Below are positions 7,408-15,015 of a stretch of 15,508 bases of DNA, piece by piece. The stretch covers positions 1 to 15,508 of the forward strand of contig JAUIKA010000011.1 of NCBI GenBank assembly GCA_030430995.1, read 5' to 3'. The DNA comes from Alphaproteobacteria bacterium (GTDB lineage Bacteria > Pseudomonadota > Alphaproteobacteria > Rickettsiales > Rickettsiaceae). The notes under the pieces were generated by a model. The model ran no database searches. It had not been told where the DNA came from and saw nothing but the letters and a program-made list of their open reading frames with translations. The position numbers were made by a program, and so were the translations under genes. Each line of letters begins with the position of its first letter. Position 1 is the stretch's first letter.

Positions 7408-8736
7408 ATGCATAGCCAAGATATTAAACTAGGCGGAATAAAACATCTTTTATCTATTTCTACACCACTTATAATTAGCGCTTTATCCACTAATGCAATG
7501 GCTTTTGTAGACAGGCTTGTGATGGCACGTTATTCCACTGATGCTATGAACGCTATTGGATATTCAGGAATGTTATTTTTTACTTTTACATTTTTTATAA
7601 TATCTATATCTTCTATATCAGAAGTAATAGCTGGGCAATATAATGGAGCTAAAGAATATAGCAAGGTTAGCTTGCCAATATGGCAGATGATATATTTCTC
7701 CCTGTTTTCATCTTTTATTCTATGGCCTATAGGGTTATTCGGAGGAAATTTTCTGATTCCAAAATCTATAATAGAAGCAGGAGGGGAAATATATTTTAGG
7801 ATTATGATGATATATTCACCTGTAATGGCCCTGATAGCAGCCCTCTCCGGTTTTTTTGCTGCTATATCTAAAACAAAAATAATTACAACAGCAGCAATAA
7901 TAGGTAATATAGTAAACCTAACACTTAATATTATACTAGTTTTTGGATATAAAAACACCATACCCGCTATGGGCATTAAAGGCTCTGCAATCGCAACATC
8001 CATAGGAGGGCTCATTCAGTTTCTTATTTTAATGCTAACTTTCTTATCTAGTAAAAACAGAAGCCAATATAATTCAGGTAAAATAACATGGGACAAAAGC
8101 ATATTTTTTGAATCTATAAAAATAGGGCTTCCTAATGCAATAGGCCATGGGGCAGAAATAGCATCTCATACTTTTATTGGATATTTTTGGGCATCACTTA
8201 GCTATGCTCATATTACCTCTTATAATCTTGGTACTAATATATTTATATTATTCGCCTTCTTCTCAGATGGATTGCAGAAAGCAATAATAGCAATTAGCGC
8301 TAACTTAATAGGGGCTAAAAAAGTAAAAGAAATCTCTTTATTATTAAAATCTGGCATTAGCTTTCATATAGCTGTTACAATTCTTATTGGTATAATATTG
8401 ATATTAGGGCATAAATACATATATATAATATTTAATATTACCCACCATGAAAATCTATATTTAGTACTTCCATATATATGGTTATATCTATTGGCAGATG
8501 GGGCAGTATGGGTCATAGCTGGTATTTTTACTTCTGCTGGTAGTACGAAATTTATAATGGTTACCAATATCTTAATTACATGGGGAGTAGTGTTATTGAC
8601 TTATATATTAGTAAGATTTATTAAATTAGATATTTCACCTTTATCCATAGGAGCATATTTTGCAGTGCTAAACTGCTTAGTTTTTTCTTTAAGATATAAA
8701 ACAGGGAAATGGAAGCATAATGCAAAATTAATATAG
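7408..8736 (+). CDS. MATE-family multidrug/cation antiporter
   Basis: A 442-residue membrane protein of the multidrug and toxic compound extrusion family, which exports organic cations or drugs using a Na+ or H+ gradient. The N-terminus LLSISTPLIISALSTNAMAFVDRLVMARYST is the family's first helix with the conserved P and the VDRLVMARYS turn (normally VDxxxVG). AIATSIGGLIQFLI closes the first bundle near 200, and the second bundle starts at GLPNAIGHGAEIA. About twelve membrane helices fit the usual length of 440-460, so it appears complete. It stands alone between tRNA-Val and a gene-poor stretch. Substrate unknown. Confidence 0.93.
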   Translation: MHSQDIKLGGIKHLLSISTPLIISALSTNAMAFVDRLVMARYSTDAMNAIGYSGMLFFTFTFFIISISSISEVIAGQYNGAKEYSKVSLPIWQMIYFSLFSSFILWPIGLFGGNFLIPKSIIEAGGEIYFRIMMIYSPVMALIAALSGFFAAISKTKIITTAAIIGNIVNLTLNIILVFGYKNTIPAMGIKGSAIATSIGGLIQFLILMLTFLSSKNRSQYNSGKITWDKSIFFESIKIGLPNAIGHGAEIASHTFIGYFWASLSYAHITSYNLGTNIFILFAFFSDGLQKAIIAISANLIGAKKVKEISLLLKSGISFHIAVTILIGIILILGHKYIYIIFNITHHENLYLVLPYIWLYLLADGAVWVIAGIFTSAGSTKFIMVTNILITWGVVLLTYILVRFIKLDISPLSIGAYFAVLNCLVFSLRYKTGKWKHNAKLI

Positions 8737-8959
8737 AATATTATTCTAACATTCTATTATTATTAAAATAAACATGGCTGTGGATAGGAGATAAAGAAAT
8801 CCAAAAATCATAACTTAAAGCAACTATCAAGCCTATTGAAAATAAAATTTATCTATAGGCTAGATAAATATGGGCATTTTATAGGCCTATGAAATTAAAA
8901 TATAGTAATAAATATCTATCACTACATCACTTTATATTTATGCACTAAAACTATACCAG
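8737..8959. other. Gene-poor interval
   Basis: No coding frame is supported here. The only structure noted is a 10-base palindrome ATAGGCCTAT near 8881-8890 and two nearby copies of TATAGGC. No T-run terminator was found after the MATE gene. Confidence 0.4.
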
Positions 8960-9445
8960 TTATATAATATCCTCAACATAGAATTGACGGCCACTACACT
9001 CCACTTCTACTCCTACATTAGACACATCATATATAACTGGATTTGCGGTATTTTCTGTTCCAGCTACACATAGTATTACAGCCCCTTAAGCAACGTTAGG
9101 ATATAGATTTTCAACTTTAACCAATTCCCCATTATGCACACACATACTAATACTCAATGGGAGAGCAAAAGATGGTATGGATAGAGTTTCTACTTCCCCA
9201 TATCTCGTATAAGATAAGCGAAATAAAAATGGCTCTTCACCTGGCCTATCCCTAATGGTATATACAAAATCTTCAACAGATAAAATTCCATGCTGTTCAG
9301 CTTGATTTATGGAGTCCACCATTTACTCATTAATAAAGAAAGTCCTCTCTATCCTATTAATTTCTCCACCATCACTATCTTGCACTTCAGCATGTACTTG
9401 CAGGTAATAATCACCTCTATGATAGCATATTCTAGCTACTGCCAT
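8960..9445 (-). pseudogene. Broken gene: one frame with two internal TAA stops
   Basis: Three pieces lie in the same minus-strand frame. The first runs from ATG 9445 for 40 codons and ends in TAA at 9323-9325; the next codon is ATG and gives 78 residues ending in TAA at 9086-9088; the third gives 41 more codons without any ATG near its start and ends in TAA at 8960-8962. All three are rich in hydrophilic and beta-type sequence (EVQDSDGGEINRIERTFF; FLFRLSYTRYGEVETLSI; YDVSNVGVEVECSGRQFY), with composition like real protein throughout. That the frame is kept across both stops argues for an ancestral protein of about 160 residues inactivated by two nonsense changes. The 78-residue middle piece could still be translated from its own ATG. 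Family not recognised. An alternative is stop readthrough or a sequencing error in an AT-rich genome. Confidence 0.6.
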
Positions 9446-9559
9446 ATGTTTTACAAAACTTAGTTAATATAAGAATATTATACTACGGTTAATAACTCAA
9501 ATACTATTGATTTCTTTATATAACAATGCCTATGCTAAAGCTAAAAATAGATAAATATA

Positions 9560-9877
9560 TTAACCCGCGCTACAAGATACCAAGAATATATTGTACCTAG
9601 GGTGCTGAAAATTATTTATTGATATCTCCTTAGAATTAATCCATCTTCTAAAAATTAATCTTTTATTTTCTTTAATAGACATATAGCACCAATAACTTTC
9701 TTTAGAAAAAACGCATTTACTAAAATTAATATCAAGATTATTAAGTTTGAAATTACCATTAGCTCTATGTAAACTGGACTTTCCTACGATTTTATCCAAT
9801 ATTCTAACATTGCAGCTATCTGAATATGAGATATTGTAGAGACAAATAAGTAAAAAAAAGTAATATCTGGCTTTCAT
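9560..9877 (-). CDS. DUF2155 domain-containing exported protein
   Basis: A small protein of 105 residues from the chosen start. The ATG at 9886 is three codons upstream; I prefer the one at 9877 because MKARYYFF opens a normal signal peptide (MKARYYFFLLICLYNISYS), with cleavage likely near SYS-DSC. The mature part follows the alphaproteobacterial DUF2155 pattern: VRILDKIVGKSSLHRANG, then a short strand ending in KCVF, then a YWCYMSI strand, RLIFRRWINS, and FQHPRYNIFLVSC at the end. Conserved cysteines of the family are present at KCVF and VSC; two more, at SDSC and WCY, might form disulfides. The role of DUF2155 is unknown; a periplasmic or envelope location is inferred. It begins 15 bases after tRNA-Met on the same strand, so the two are very likely one transcript. 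Confidence 0.82.
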   Translation of the reverse strand: MKARYYFFLLICLYNISYSDSCNVRILDKIVGKSSLHRANGNFKLNNLDINFSKCVFSKESYWCYMSIKENKRLIFRRWINSKEISINNFQHPRYNIFLVSCSAG

Positions 9878-9892
9878 AATTAACATAAAAAA

Positions 9893-9966
9893 TAGCGAGA
9901 GAGGGATTTGAACCCCCGACCTACGGATTATGATCCCGCCGCTCTAACCACCTGAGCTACCTCGCC
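9893..9966 (-). tRNA. tRNA-Met(CAU), elongator
   Basis: On the minus strand acceptor GGCGAGG pairs with TCTCGCT (G-U pairs at both ends), discriminator A, no encoded CCA. The anticodon loop ATCATAA gives CAT. The whole tRNA follows the alphaproteobacterial elongator tRNA-Met type, with GCTCAGGTGGTTAGAGC and a T arm around TTCAAAT. There is no C1-A72 mismatch and no initiator-type GGG/CCC stem, so it is not the initiator. A tRNA-Ile with modified CAT is less likely. Confidence 0.9.
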
Positions 9967-9978
9967 ACTGTGACCAAA

Positions 9979-10007
9979 ATTATACCTTAAAGGCTAACAT
10001 GCTACAA
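9979..10007 (-). promoter_or_regulatory. Promoter of tRNA-Met and the DUF2155 gene
   Basis: On the minus strand a perfect TATAAT (9979-9984) lies 12 bases before the tRNA 5' end, with a weak -35 TTGTAG (10002-10007) at 17-base spacing. Confidence 0.45.
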
Positions 10008-10066
10008 GTTTTTATTTACATACCTAACTCTTATAATATAAGAATAGAGGAGATAAGACTTCCATA

Positions 10067-10252
10067 CTATCTAGTATGTAAATACCCCTTACCTATCTTT
10101 TTATTTCTTTTTTTATCTCTATTGATAATATTGTTTACTTTAGGTATTTTAGGAATATTGTCATATTTTGCCTGATGAGATTTATTTTTACCACTGTTTA
10201 AATTATTTTGAATATCACTTATTTGTATTTTTTTATCGTCAGTTATTGCCAT
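10067..10252 (-). CDS. Doubtful small basic ORF
   Basis: A 61-codon frame rich in Lys and Asn (MAITDDKKIQISDIQNN at the start, NRDKKRNKKIGKGYLHTR at the end). No ribosome site, no recognisable domain, no membrane segment. In sequence this AT-rich such a frame can occur by chance. It sits alone between tRNA-Gln and tRNA-Met on the same strand. Confidence 0.25.
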   Translation of the reverse strand: MAITDDKKIQISDIQNNLNSGKNKSHQAKYDNIPKIPKVNNIINRDKKRNKKIGKGYLHTR

Positions 10253-10368
10253 TTATTAAAAATTAATTTGGTTATATAATAATTATTATACTATTTTAAT
10301 AGGAATACATCTATTGATGAAAAAAAATGTATGTATTTACACTACCAGATGAGCTTTATATACAACAG

Positions 10369-10439
10369 CTAGGGTAGGTGGATTCGAACCACCGATGTCA
10401 GGATCAAAACCTGGTGCCTTACCGCTTGGCGATACCCTA
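10369..10439 (-). tRNA. tRNA-Gln(UUG)
   Basis: On the minus strand acceptor TAGGGTA pairs with TACCCTA, discriminator G, and no encoded CCA. The anticodon loop TTTTGAT gives TTG. The D arm TCGCCAAGCGGTAAGGC is the bacterial tRNA-Gln signature, and the T loop is TTCGAAT. Divergent from prfB. Confidence 0.95.
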
Positions 10440-10474
10440 ATAATTTACAGAAAATGAAGTAAAAATACAATTCC

Positions 10475-10503
10475 TTCACAAACAAAATGATATATTATAT
10501 AAT
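10475..10503 (+). promoter_or_regulatory. Promoter of prfB-ychF
   Basis: TTCACA (10475-10480, five of six consensus bases) and a perfect TATAAT (10498-10503) are separated by 17 bases, ending 26 bases before the prfB ATG. It is one of the two strongest promoter matches in the window. Confidence 0.6.
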
Positions 10504-10529
10504 CTATTTTAGCAATAATTAATTAGGCT

Positions 10530-11619
10530 ATGAGCGAAATAAAAACTGTTATAAAAACAATAGGAGAAGTTTTAACAACTTGCAAGAGGTGTCTTTGACT
10601 CGGATAATATATATATATCTTTAGAAAAACTAAATATAGAAGCTAGCCAGGAAGGGTTTTGGGAGAAAATATCAGAATCCGCAGCACTACTAAAGGAAAA
10701 ATCTAGACTAGAAAATATAATCAATAAATATGAGGACTTATATTCTAGATATATAGATGATAAAGAAATGCTTGAAGTATTATGCGAAGAACCGGGAATA
10801 GAAGAGCAAGTATATGAGTCTTTAAAATTAATAGAACAAGAAGCACAGGATTTTTATATTGAATGCCTATTCACAGATATCCATGATAAAGACAATTGTT
10901 TTATAGACATAAATTCAGGAGCAGGAGGAACGGAAAGTGATGATTGGTCTTCTATGATGCTAAGAATGTATCTACGCTTTGCACAAATTATGGGCTTTAA
11001 AGCAGAAGTCATCTCTATAAACTCTGGGGAAGAAGCAGGAATAAAATCTGCAAGCATAAAAGTTACTGGTAATAATGCTTACGGATGGATGAAGACTGAA
11101 TCTGGGATACATAGGCTTGTTAGGATATCCCCTTTTAATTCAGCAGGAAAAAGGATGACAAGCTTCTCCAGCGCATATATTTACCCAGAAGTAAATGAAG
11201 ATATTGACATTATAGTAGAAGAAAAAGACCTTAAAATAGATACCTACCGTGCATCCGGAGCTGGTGGGCAGCATGTTAACACCACAGATTCTGCAGTGCG
11301 CATAACGCATATACCTACAAATACAGTATCACAATGCCAAAACAACCGCTCCCAACATAAAAATAAAGCAGAAGCTCTGCAGATGTTGAAAGCAAAGCTT
11401 TATAAGCAAGAATTAACAAAAAAACAAGAGAAAGCACAACAAAGCCATAGCCAAAAAACAGATATAGGCTGGGGGCATCAAATACGTTCTTATGTTTTGC
11501 ACCCTTACAGAATGGTAAAAGACTTAAGAACAGGTTATAATACAAGTGATGTTGAGTCTGTACTAGATGGAGGCTTGAAGTCATTTGTTAATGCAAGTTT
11601 ATCTAATAAAATAATATAA
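10530..11619 (+). CDS. prfB: Peptide chain release factor 2 (RF2), with programmed +1 frameshift
   Basis: RF2 ends translation at UAA and UGA. The product is made from 10530-10595 and 10597-11619, giving 362 residues. The first 22 codons (MSEIKTVIKTIGEVLTTCKRCL) run into an in-frame TGA at 10596-10598; a +1 slip on CTT continues with GAC and DSDNIYISLEKLN, matching the usual RF2 N-terminal helices. The anticodon-like SPF motif is at about 200-202, and the catalytic GGQ at about 245-247 within RASGAGGQHVNTTDSAVRI. Both positions and the total length fit E. coli RF2. A frame read only from the internal ATG at 10768 would lose the first 79 residues and is not the real gene. It follows a strong promoter and overlaps ychF by one base. 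Confidence 0.97.
10586..10599 (+). promoter_or_regulatory. RF2 autoregulatory frameshift site
   Basis: A purine-rich, Shine-Dalgarno-like stretch GAGGTG is followed by the slippery CTT and then TGAC, the usual layout CTT-TGA-C of bacterial prfB. When RF2 is scarce the ribosome pauses at TGA and slips +1 to GAC, restoring synthesis; when it is plentiful the 22-residue peptide ends. The mechanism is known from E. coli; its use here is inferred from the conserved site. Confidence 0.95.
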
Positions 11620-12707
11620 TGTCTATTAAATGTGGAATAGTAGGGTTGCCCAATGTAGGAAAATCCACCTTTTTTAATGCCGTTAGCTCTAGCGCTAAAG
11701 CAGCTTCTGCCAATTACCCTTTTTGTACTATAGAGCCAAATAATAGCAGGGTTGCAGTACCTAGCGCTAAGCTGATTAAAATAGCAGAAATAGCGGGGTC
11801 AAAAGAAATAATCCCTTCTTTTATTGAATTTGTAGATATAGCCGGGCTTGTTAAAGGCGCAAGCAGCGGAGAAGGCCTTGGTAATAAATTCTTAGGGCAT
11901 ATAAGGGAAGTGGATGCTATTATACATGTGCTTAGGTGCTTTGAAGATAGCAATATAACCCATGTAAATAACAAAGTTGCCCCTTTGGAAGATCTAGAAA
12001 TTATATCAATGGAGTTAGTATTAGCAGATTTATCCTCTATGGAGAAAATGATAATCAAAATAGAAAAAGAAGCAAAAAGAGGTAATAAAGCGGCAATAGA
12101 AGAATTTGAAATCGCTCAGTTAGTAATCAAAGCCCTTAGTGATGGGAAATACGCCTCTTCAGTTGGTACACTGAATGAAAATAAAAGAGTTATGAAGAGA
12201 TTTGGCCTACTTACTGCAAAGCCATGCTTATATATATGCAATATGGATGAGAATGACCTAGAAAGAGGAAATGCACATAGCAGGGCGGTGGAAACTACAT
12301 TCCCTGGCTCCACAATGCGTATATGCGCACAGATTGAAGCAGAGATATCTGATATGGATGCAGAGGATAAAAAAATATTTATGAGTGATTTAGGAATAAA
12401 GCAATCAGGGCTAGAGAAAATAATATTAGCGAGTTATGAACTTCTTGGTCTACATAGCTACTTCACAGCAGGCCCCAAAGAAGCAAGAAGCTGGGCGATT
12501 AAAAAGGGCTCAAAAGCACCCGTAGCAGCAGGAGTCATACATACAGATTTTGAAAAAGGCTTCATAAAAGCAGAAGTAATATCATATGATGATTACATAG
12601 AATATAAAGGAGAGGCAGGAGCCCGTGAAGCAGGAAAACTCAGGATAGAGGGTAAGGATTATACCATTGAGAATTCAGATGTTGTTCACTTTAGATTTAA
12701 TGTATAG
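11619..12707 (+). CDS. ychF: Redox-regulated ATPase YchF (OLA1/Obg-like)
   Basis: Full-length 362-residue YchF, a P-loop NTPase of the Obg group that binds the ribosome and prefers ATP. The G1 loop GLPNVGKS is at 9-16, switch-region YPFCTIEPN at 33-41, and G3 DIAG at 73-76 followed by GLVKGASSGEGLGNKFL. The base-recognition motif is NMDE in place of the GTPase NKxD, the hallmark behind ATP use. A coiled-coil insertion covers about 125-200, and a TGS domain fills about 280-362, ending in VVHFRFNV. It starts inside the prfB stop (1-base overlap), implying translational coupling. Both products act on the ribosome. Confidence 0.98.
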   Translation: MSIKCGIVGLPNVGKSTFFNAVSSSAKAASANYPFCTIEPNNSRVAVPSAKLIKIAEIAGSKEIIPSFIEFVDIAGLVKGASSGEGLGNKFLGHIREVDAIIHVLRCFEDSNITHVNNKVAPLEDLEIISMELVLADLSSMEKMIIKIEKEAKRGNKAAIEEFEIAQLVIKALSDGKYASSVGTLNENKRVMKRFGLLTAKPCLYICNMDENDLERGNAHSRAVETTFPGSTMRICAQIEAEISDMDAEDKKIFMSDLGIKQSGLEKIILASYELLGLHSYFTAGPKEARSWAIKKGSKAPVAAGVIHTDFEKGFIKAEVISYDDYIEYKGEAGAREAGKLRIEGKDYTIENSDVVHFRFNV

Positions 12708-12719
12708 ATTGCATCTTAA

Positions 12720-13029
12720 AAAACATGGCTAGATAGCAGAAGTTTATTACAACTTACAAAATATTTTATACAATGTATTCAATCTGACAGCTTAAATAAG
12801 CTATCCTATAAAAGCATATACATACCAGTTAATATCTATAATAAAACCCCCAAGGAAGCCATATATAATCATATTTATAAAGAGATGTTTCCTTTAAAAG
12901 GCAAAGGCTACTAGCTAGTCACCACAAACTAAAATCAGAGAATATTCTGAAAACGCAGGCATATAATGCTATCAATAAAAATCTAAATATAGAAGCAAAG
13001 ACTTATAGCAGAGCCAATATAAAATAGTA
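12720..13029 (+). pseudogene. Possible remnant of a frameshifted gene
   Basis: Frame one (12720-12914) encodes a protein-like stretch, including LDSRSLLQLTKYF, IYIPVNIYNKTPKEAIYNH and EMFPLKGKGY, then TAG. A second frame shifted relative to it is open across the same point and continues with HHKLKSENILKTQAYNAIN and AKTYSRANIK before TAG near 13027. Neither has an upstream ATG. The two could be halves of one lost gene, joined by an indel near 12890-12912. I do not recognise the family. Confidence 0.35.
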
Positions 13030-13072
13030 ACTCTAGATTCTGATTAAAAAATGGCATTTAAGTATAGACATA

Positions 13073-13092
13073 GTGATGCCTCCGGGCATCAC
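13073..13092. repeat. Hairpin with UNCG-type tetraloop
   Basis: GTGATGCC (13073-13080) and GGCATCAC (13085-13092) are perfect inverted repeats around TCCG, an unusually GC-rich and stable stem for this sequence. No T-run follows on either strand, so it is not a standard intrinsic terminator. Confidence 0.7.
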
Positions 13093-13137
13093 GCTACTTT
13101 ATAGCAGGTATATGGTTCATAACTATTTTATATTGAT

Positions 13138-13170
13138 TAGGCTATATAGCCTAGCGGCTCAATATATTGA
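13138..13170. repeat. Two neighbouring palindromes
   Basis: TAGGCTATATAGCCTA (13138-13153) is a perfect 16-base palindrome, followed after five bases by TCAATATATTGA (13159-13170), a perfect 12-base one. A TAGGC at 13174-13178 could also pair with GCCTA at 13149-13153 as an alternative fold. They might be operator sites or a mini-repeat. Confidence 0.6.
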
Positions 13171-13354
13171 TATTAGGCAGCCAATAAATATATTATGAAA
13201 GGCGCCCAACATCTGGTTGTCAATATCTTACTAAATTTAGCTACAGCATTACTCTACCTATTTATTAATAAAGAAATCTGTATGCATACTATAGAAAATC
13301 AATAATATAACCAGCTATACTAAATCTACCATATATAACAAATAAAAAAATAGA

Positions 13355-13383
13355 TAGACAAAGTAAAATTTATATATTAAAAT
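13355..13383 (+). promoter_or_regulatory. Promoter of the 534-residue protein gene
   Basis: TAGACA (13355-13360) and TAAAAT (13378-13383) are each one base from consensus and are 17 bases apart. An AGAGG ribosome site at 13401-13405 follows, five bases before ATG 13411. Confidence 0.5.
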
Positions 13384-13410
13384 TCTCTAAAATAGTTTCT
13401 AGAGGTAACC

Positions 13411-15015
13411 ATGGCAATAGTTTCAAGCATTAACACTAGTGGCATCACAACAACTAACCACATATCAAGTTATCAAAGAGCTATAAGGCTATACCGCCAC
13501 AACCCTCAGCAGTCCGCAAGTCTAATGAGGGGCGCTATACATACAGCTTTAAGAAGGAAAAATAATAGCTATTTAACATCTGAAGTAAGAAAAGCTGACC
13601 AATTTTTCAGCAAATCACATACAACAAGCCAATATAAACGAGCTGCTGAAAGATATATAGAGATATATGAAGCAATGTTCCTCGCAAGAACTGATTGCTA
13701 TTCCGGCATAAGAACAAGGGCAAATGATAAAGCAAAACCACAGCAGAAAGAAATCCAAATTCAGGTGGAAGGGGCATTAGACAAATTGAACCCTACTAAC
13801 TTCAAACAAATATGTAGAAAAATATTCAAACAGGAGGAATTAGATGACATAGAAAAAAGCTTGTTCAATAAATATTTAGAAAAATTAGGATTAGAAAATG
13901 AAGTAGAGAATATAACCAATGCTCTAAAACAAGGCGAAATTGATGAAGCTATAATTGAAGCACATAACATTATTGATAATGTTTATCATAATAAAATTTT
14001 TATATCAGCAGCAAAAGAAATAAATAAAAATGAAAGATCAGAGGTAACAGGTATACAGGAACCAGGAGAGGATGACACACTAGAAGAAAGCAACAATATG
14101 GAAACCATTAAACCATATGATATAATGGAAGATGACACAGGAATCATAGAAAATGAAGATTTTGGATATACCAAACCTGATAATTTGCAAGAAGAAGCTA
14201 CAAAAAAGCTATTCTCAGAGCCAAAAAAATCTGCCAAAGCACGTATAGAAAAAGCATATAACTCATTAAAAACCACAGAGCAAATTAAAAAACAAGTTGA
14301 ACAACAAGAAAAAATAGGAAACAAATTCATAGAGTCCTTACCAGAGGACCATGTATTTACAAATGTAATGACCAAAATACAGAATCGTAGTAAATATACT
14401 TTATTTGAAAAAGAAATTATGCGCGAATATTTGTTTGGTTGTCATAAAGTATTAGAAGAAAAACAACAACTTTGGGATAGCACAAAATATACATCTGGAA
14501 TAAGAATAGGCAATACTAATATCGCAAAACCAGAAGAAGCAACCCCAGAAATACTCGAAGAAGAAGAAATTACTGAATTTGTAACAGCTTTATCTGACAA
14601 ATATAAAGTTATAGAAAAATCTCAGCATAAAGCTATATTCTATACAGTAGCAAAGAATTATTATGGCACAGAAAACAAAGGGAGTAGTGCCAATTGCAGC
14701 AATAAAAACAGCCTTTACAAACCTGGCAAAGAAAATCAGGAGAAGCGCCTAAAAGAAATTAGAGACATCTTTAATGAATATAAATATATCTTTGATCTAG
14801 AAGAAGAAGAATTAAACTTTGCACTAGGAATTAAAAAAAACAATTTAAACAAAAATGATGGGTATTATAATTATTTTTCTACTGCGCTAAATAAATTATT
14901 CCGGGGAATTAAAGATGTATTTGATAAGAATCATGAAAGTGATAGAATTAAAGATGTATTTGATAAGAATCATGAAAGTGATAGACTTAAAGATCAATTA
15001 TTAGAAAATAACTAG
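13411..15015 (+). CDS. Unrecognised charged protein of 534 residues, possible effector
   Basis: I do not recognise this protein. It starts at ATG 13411 behind an AGAGG ribosome site, which is rare in this window. The N-terminal part (1-95) is basic and helical, with SYQRAIRLYRHNPQQSASL, then a KADQFFSKSHTTSQYKRAAERYIEIYEAM repeat-like helix pair that could be TPR-like. Residues about 200-270 are acidic and probably disordered (EPGEDDTLEESNN, IMEDDTGIIENEDFG), 270-310 look like a charged coiled coil (TTEQIKKQVEQQEKIGNKF), and 315-500 are mixed helices. There is no signal peptide and no membrane segment. The C-terminus holds two identical 13-residue units (IKDVFDKNHESDR). Soluble, charged, lineage-specific proteins like this are often secreted effectors in intracellular bacteria, but that is inference only. 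It is flanked by a gene-poor gap and shares its stop site with the next gene. Confidence 0.75.
   Translation: MAIVSSINTSGITTTNHISSYQRAIRLYRHNPQQSASLMRGAIHTALRRKNNSYLTSEVRKADQFFSKSHTTSQYKRAAERYIEIYEAMFLARTDCYSGIRTRANDKAKPQQKEIQIQVEGALDKLNPTNFKQICRKIFKQEELDDIEKSLFNKYLEKLGLENEVENITNALKQGEIDEAIIEAHNIIDNVYHNKIFISAAKEINKNERSEVTGIQEPGEDDTLEESNNMETIKPYDIMEDDTGIIENEDFGYTKPDNLQEEATKKLFSEPKKSAKARIEKAYNSLKTTEQIKKQVEQQEKIGNKFIESLPEDHVFTNVMTKIQNRSKYTLFEKEIMREYLFGCHKVLEEKQQLWDSTKYTSGIRIGNTNIAKPEEATPEILEEEEITEFVTALSDKYKVIEKSQHKAIFYTVAKNYYGTENKGSSANCSNKNSLYKPGKENQEKRLKEIRDIFNEYKYIFDLEEEELNFALGIKKNNLNKNDGYYNYFSTALNKLFRGIKDVFDKNHESDRIKDVFDKNHESDRLKDQLLENN
14908..14985 (+). repeat. Perfect 39-bp tandem repeat, two copies
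   Basis: Copies at 14908-14946 and 14947-14985 are identical and in frame, each encoding IKDVFDKNHESDR. A partial third unit begins TTAAAGAT at 14987. Perfect identity at the DNA level implies a recent duplication. Confidence 0.95.

Larger units (their letters stand above)
12708..13410. other. 700-base gene-poor gap with gene remnants and inverted repeats
   Basis: No intact gene is seen. Plus-strand open stretches without ATG at 12720-12914 (64 codons) and, in another frame, about 12888-13028 (ending in AINKNLNIEAKTYSRANIK) look like a decayed, frameshifted gene. Between 13071 and 13178 there are several inverted repeats. A 36-codon frame at 13195-13305 with a hydrophobic centre has no ribosome site and is not supported as a gene. 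A promoter for the next gene lies at its right end. Confidence 0.5.

Noticed and set aside
8737..8959. CRISPR array or IS ends in the gene-poor interval
   Set aside because: No regularly spaced repeats and no paired terminal inverted repeats were found; only isolated short palindromes.
13073..13092. Intrinsic terminator of ychF
   Set aside because: There is no T-run after the stem and it lies 365 bases past the ychF stop.
13195..13305. A 36-codon frame with a hydrophobic middle (MKGAQHLVVNILLNLATALL)
   Set aside because: No ribosome site, very short, no recognisable family; chance is likely in this composition.
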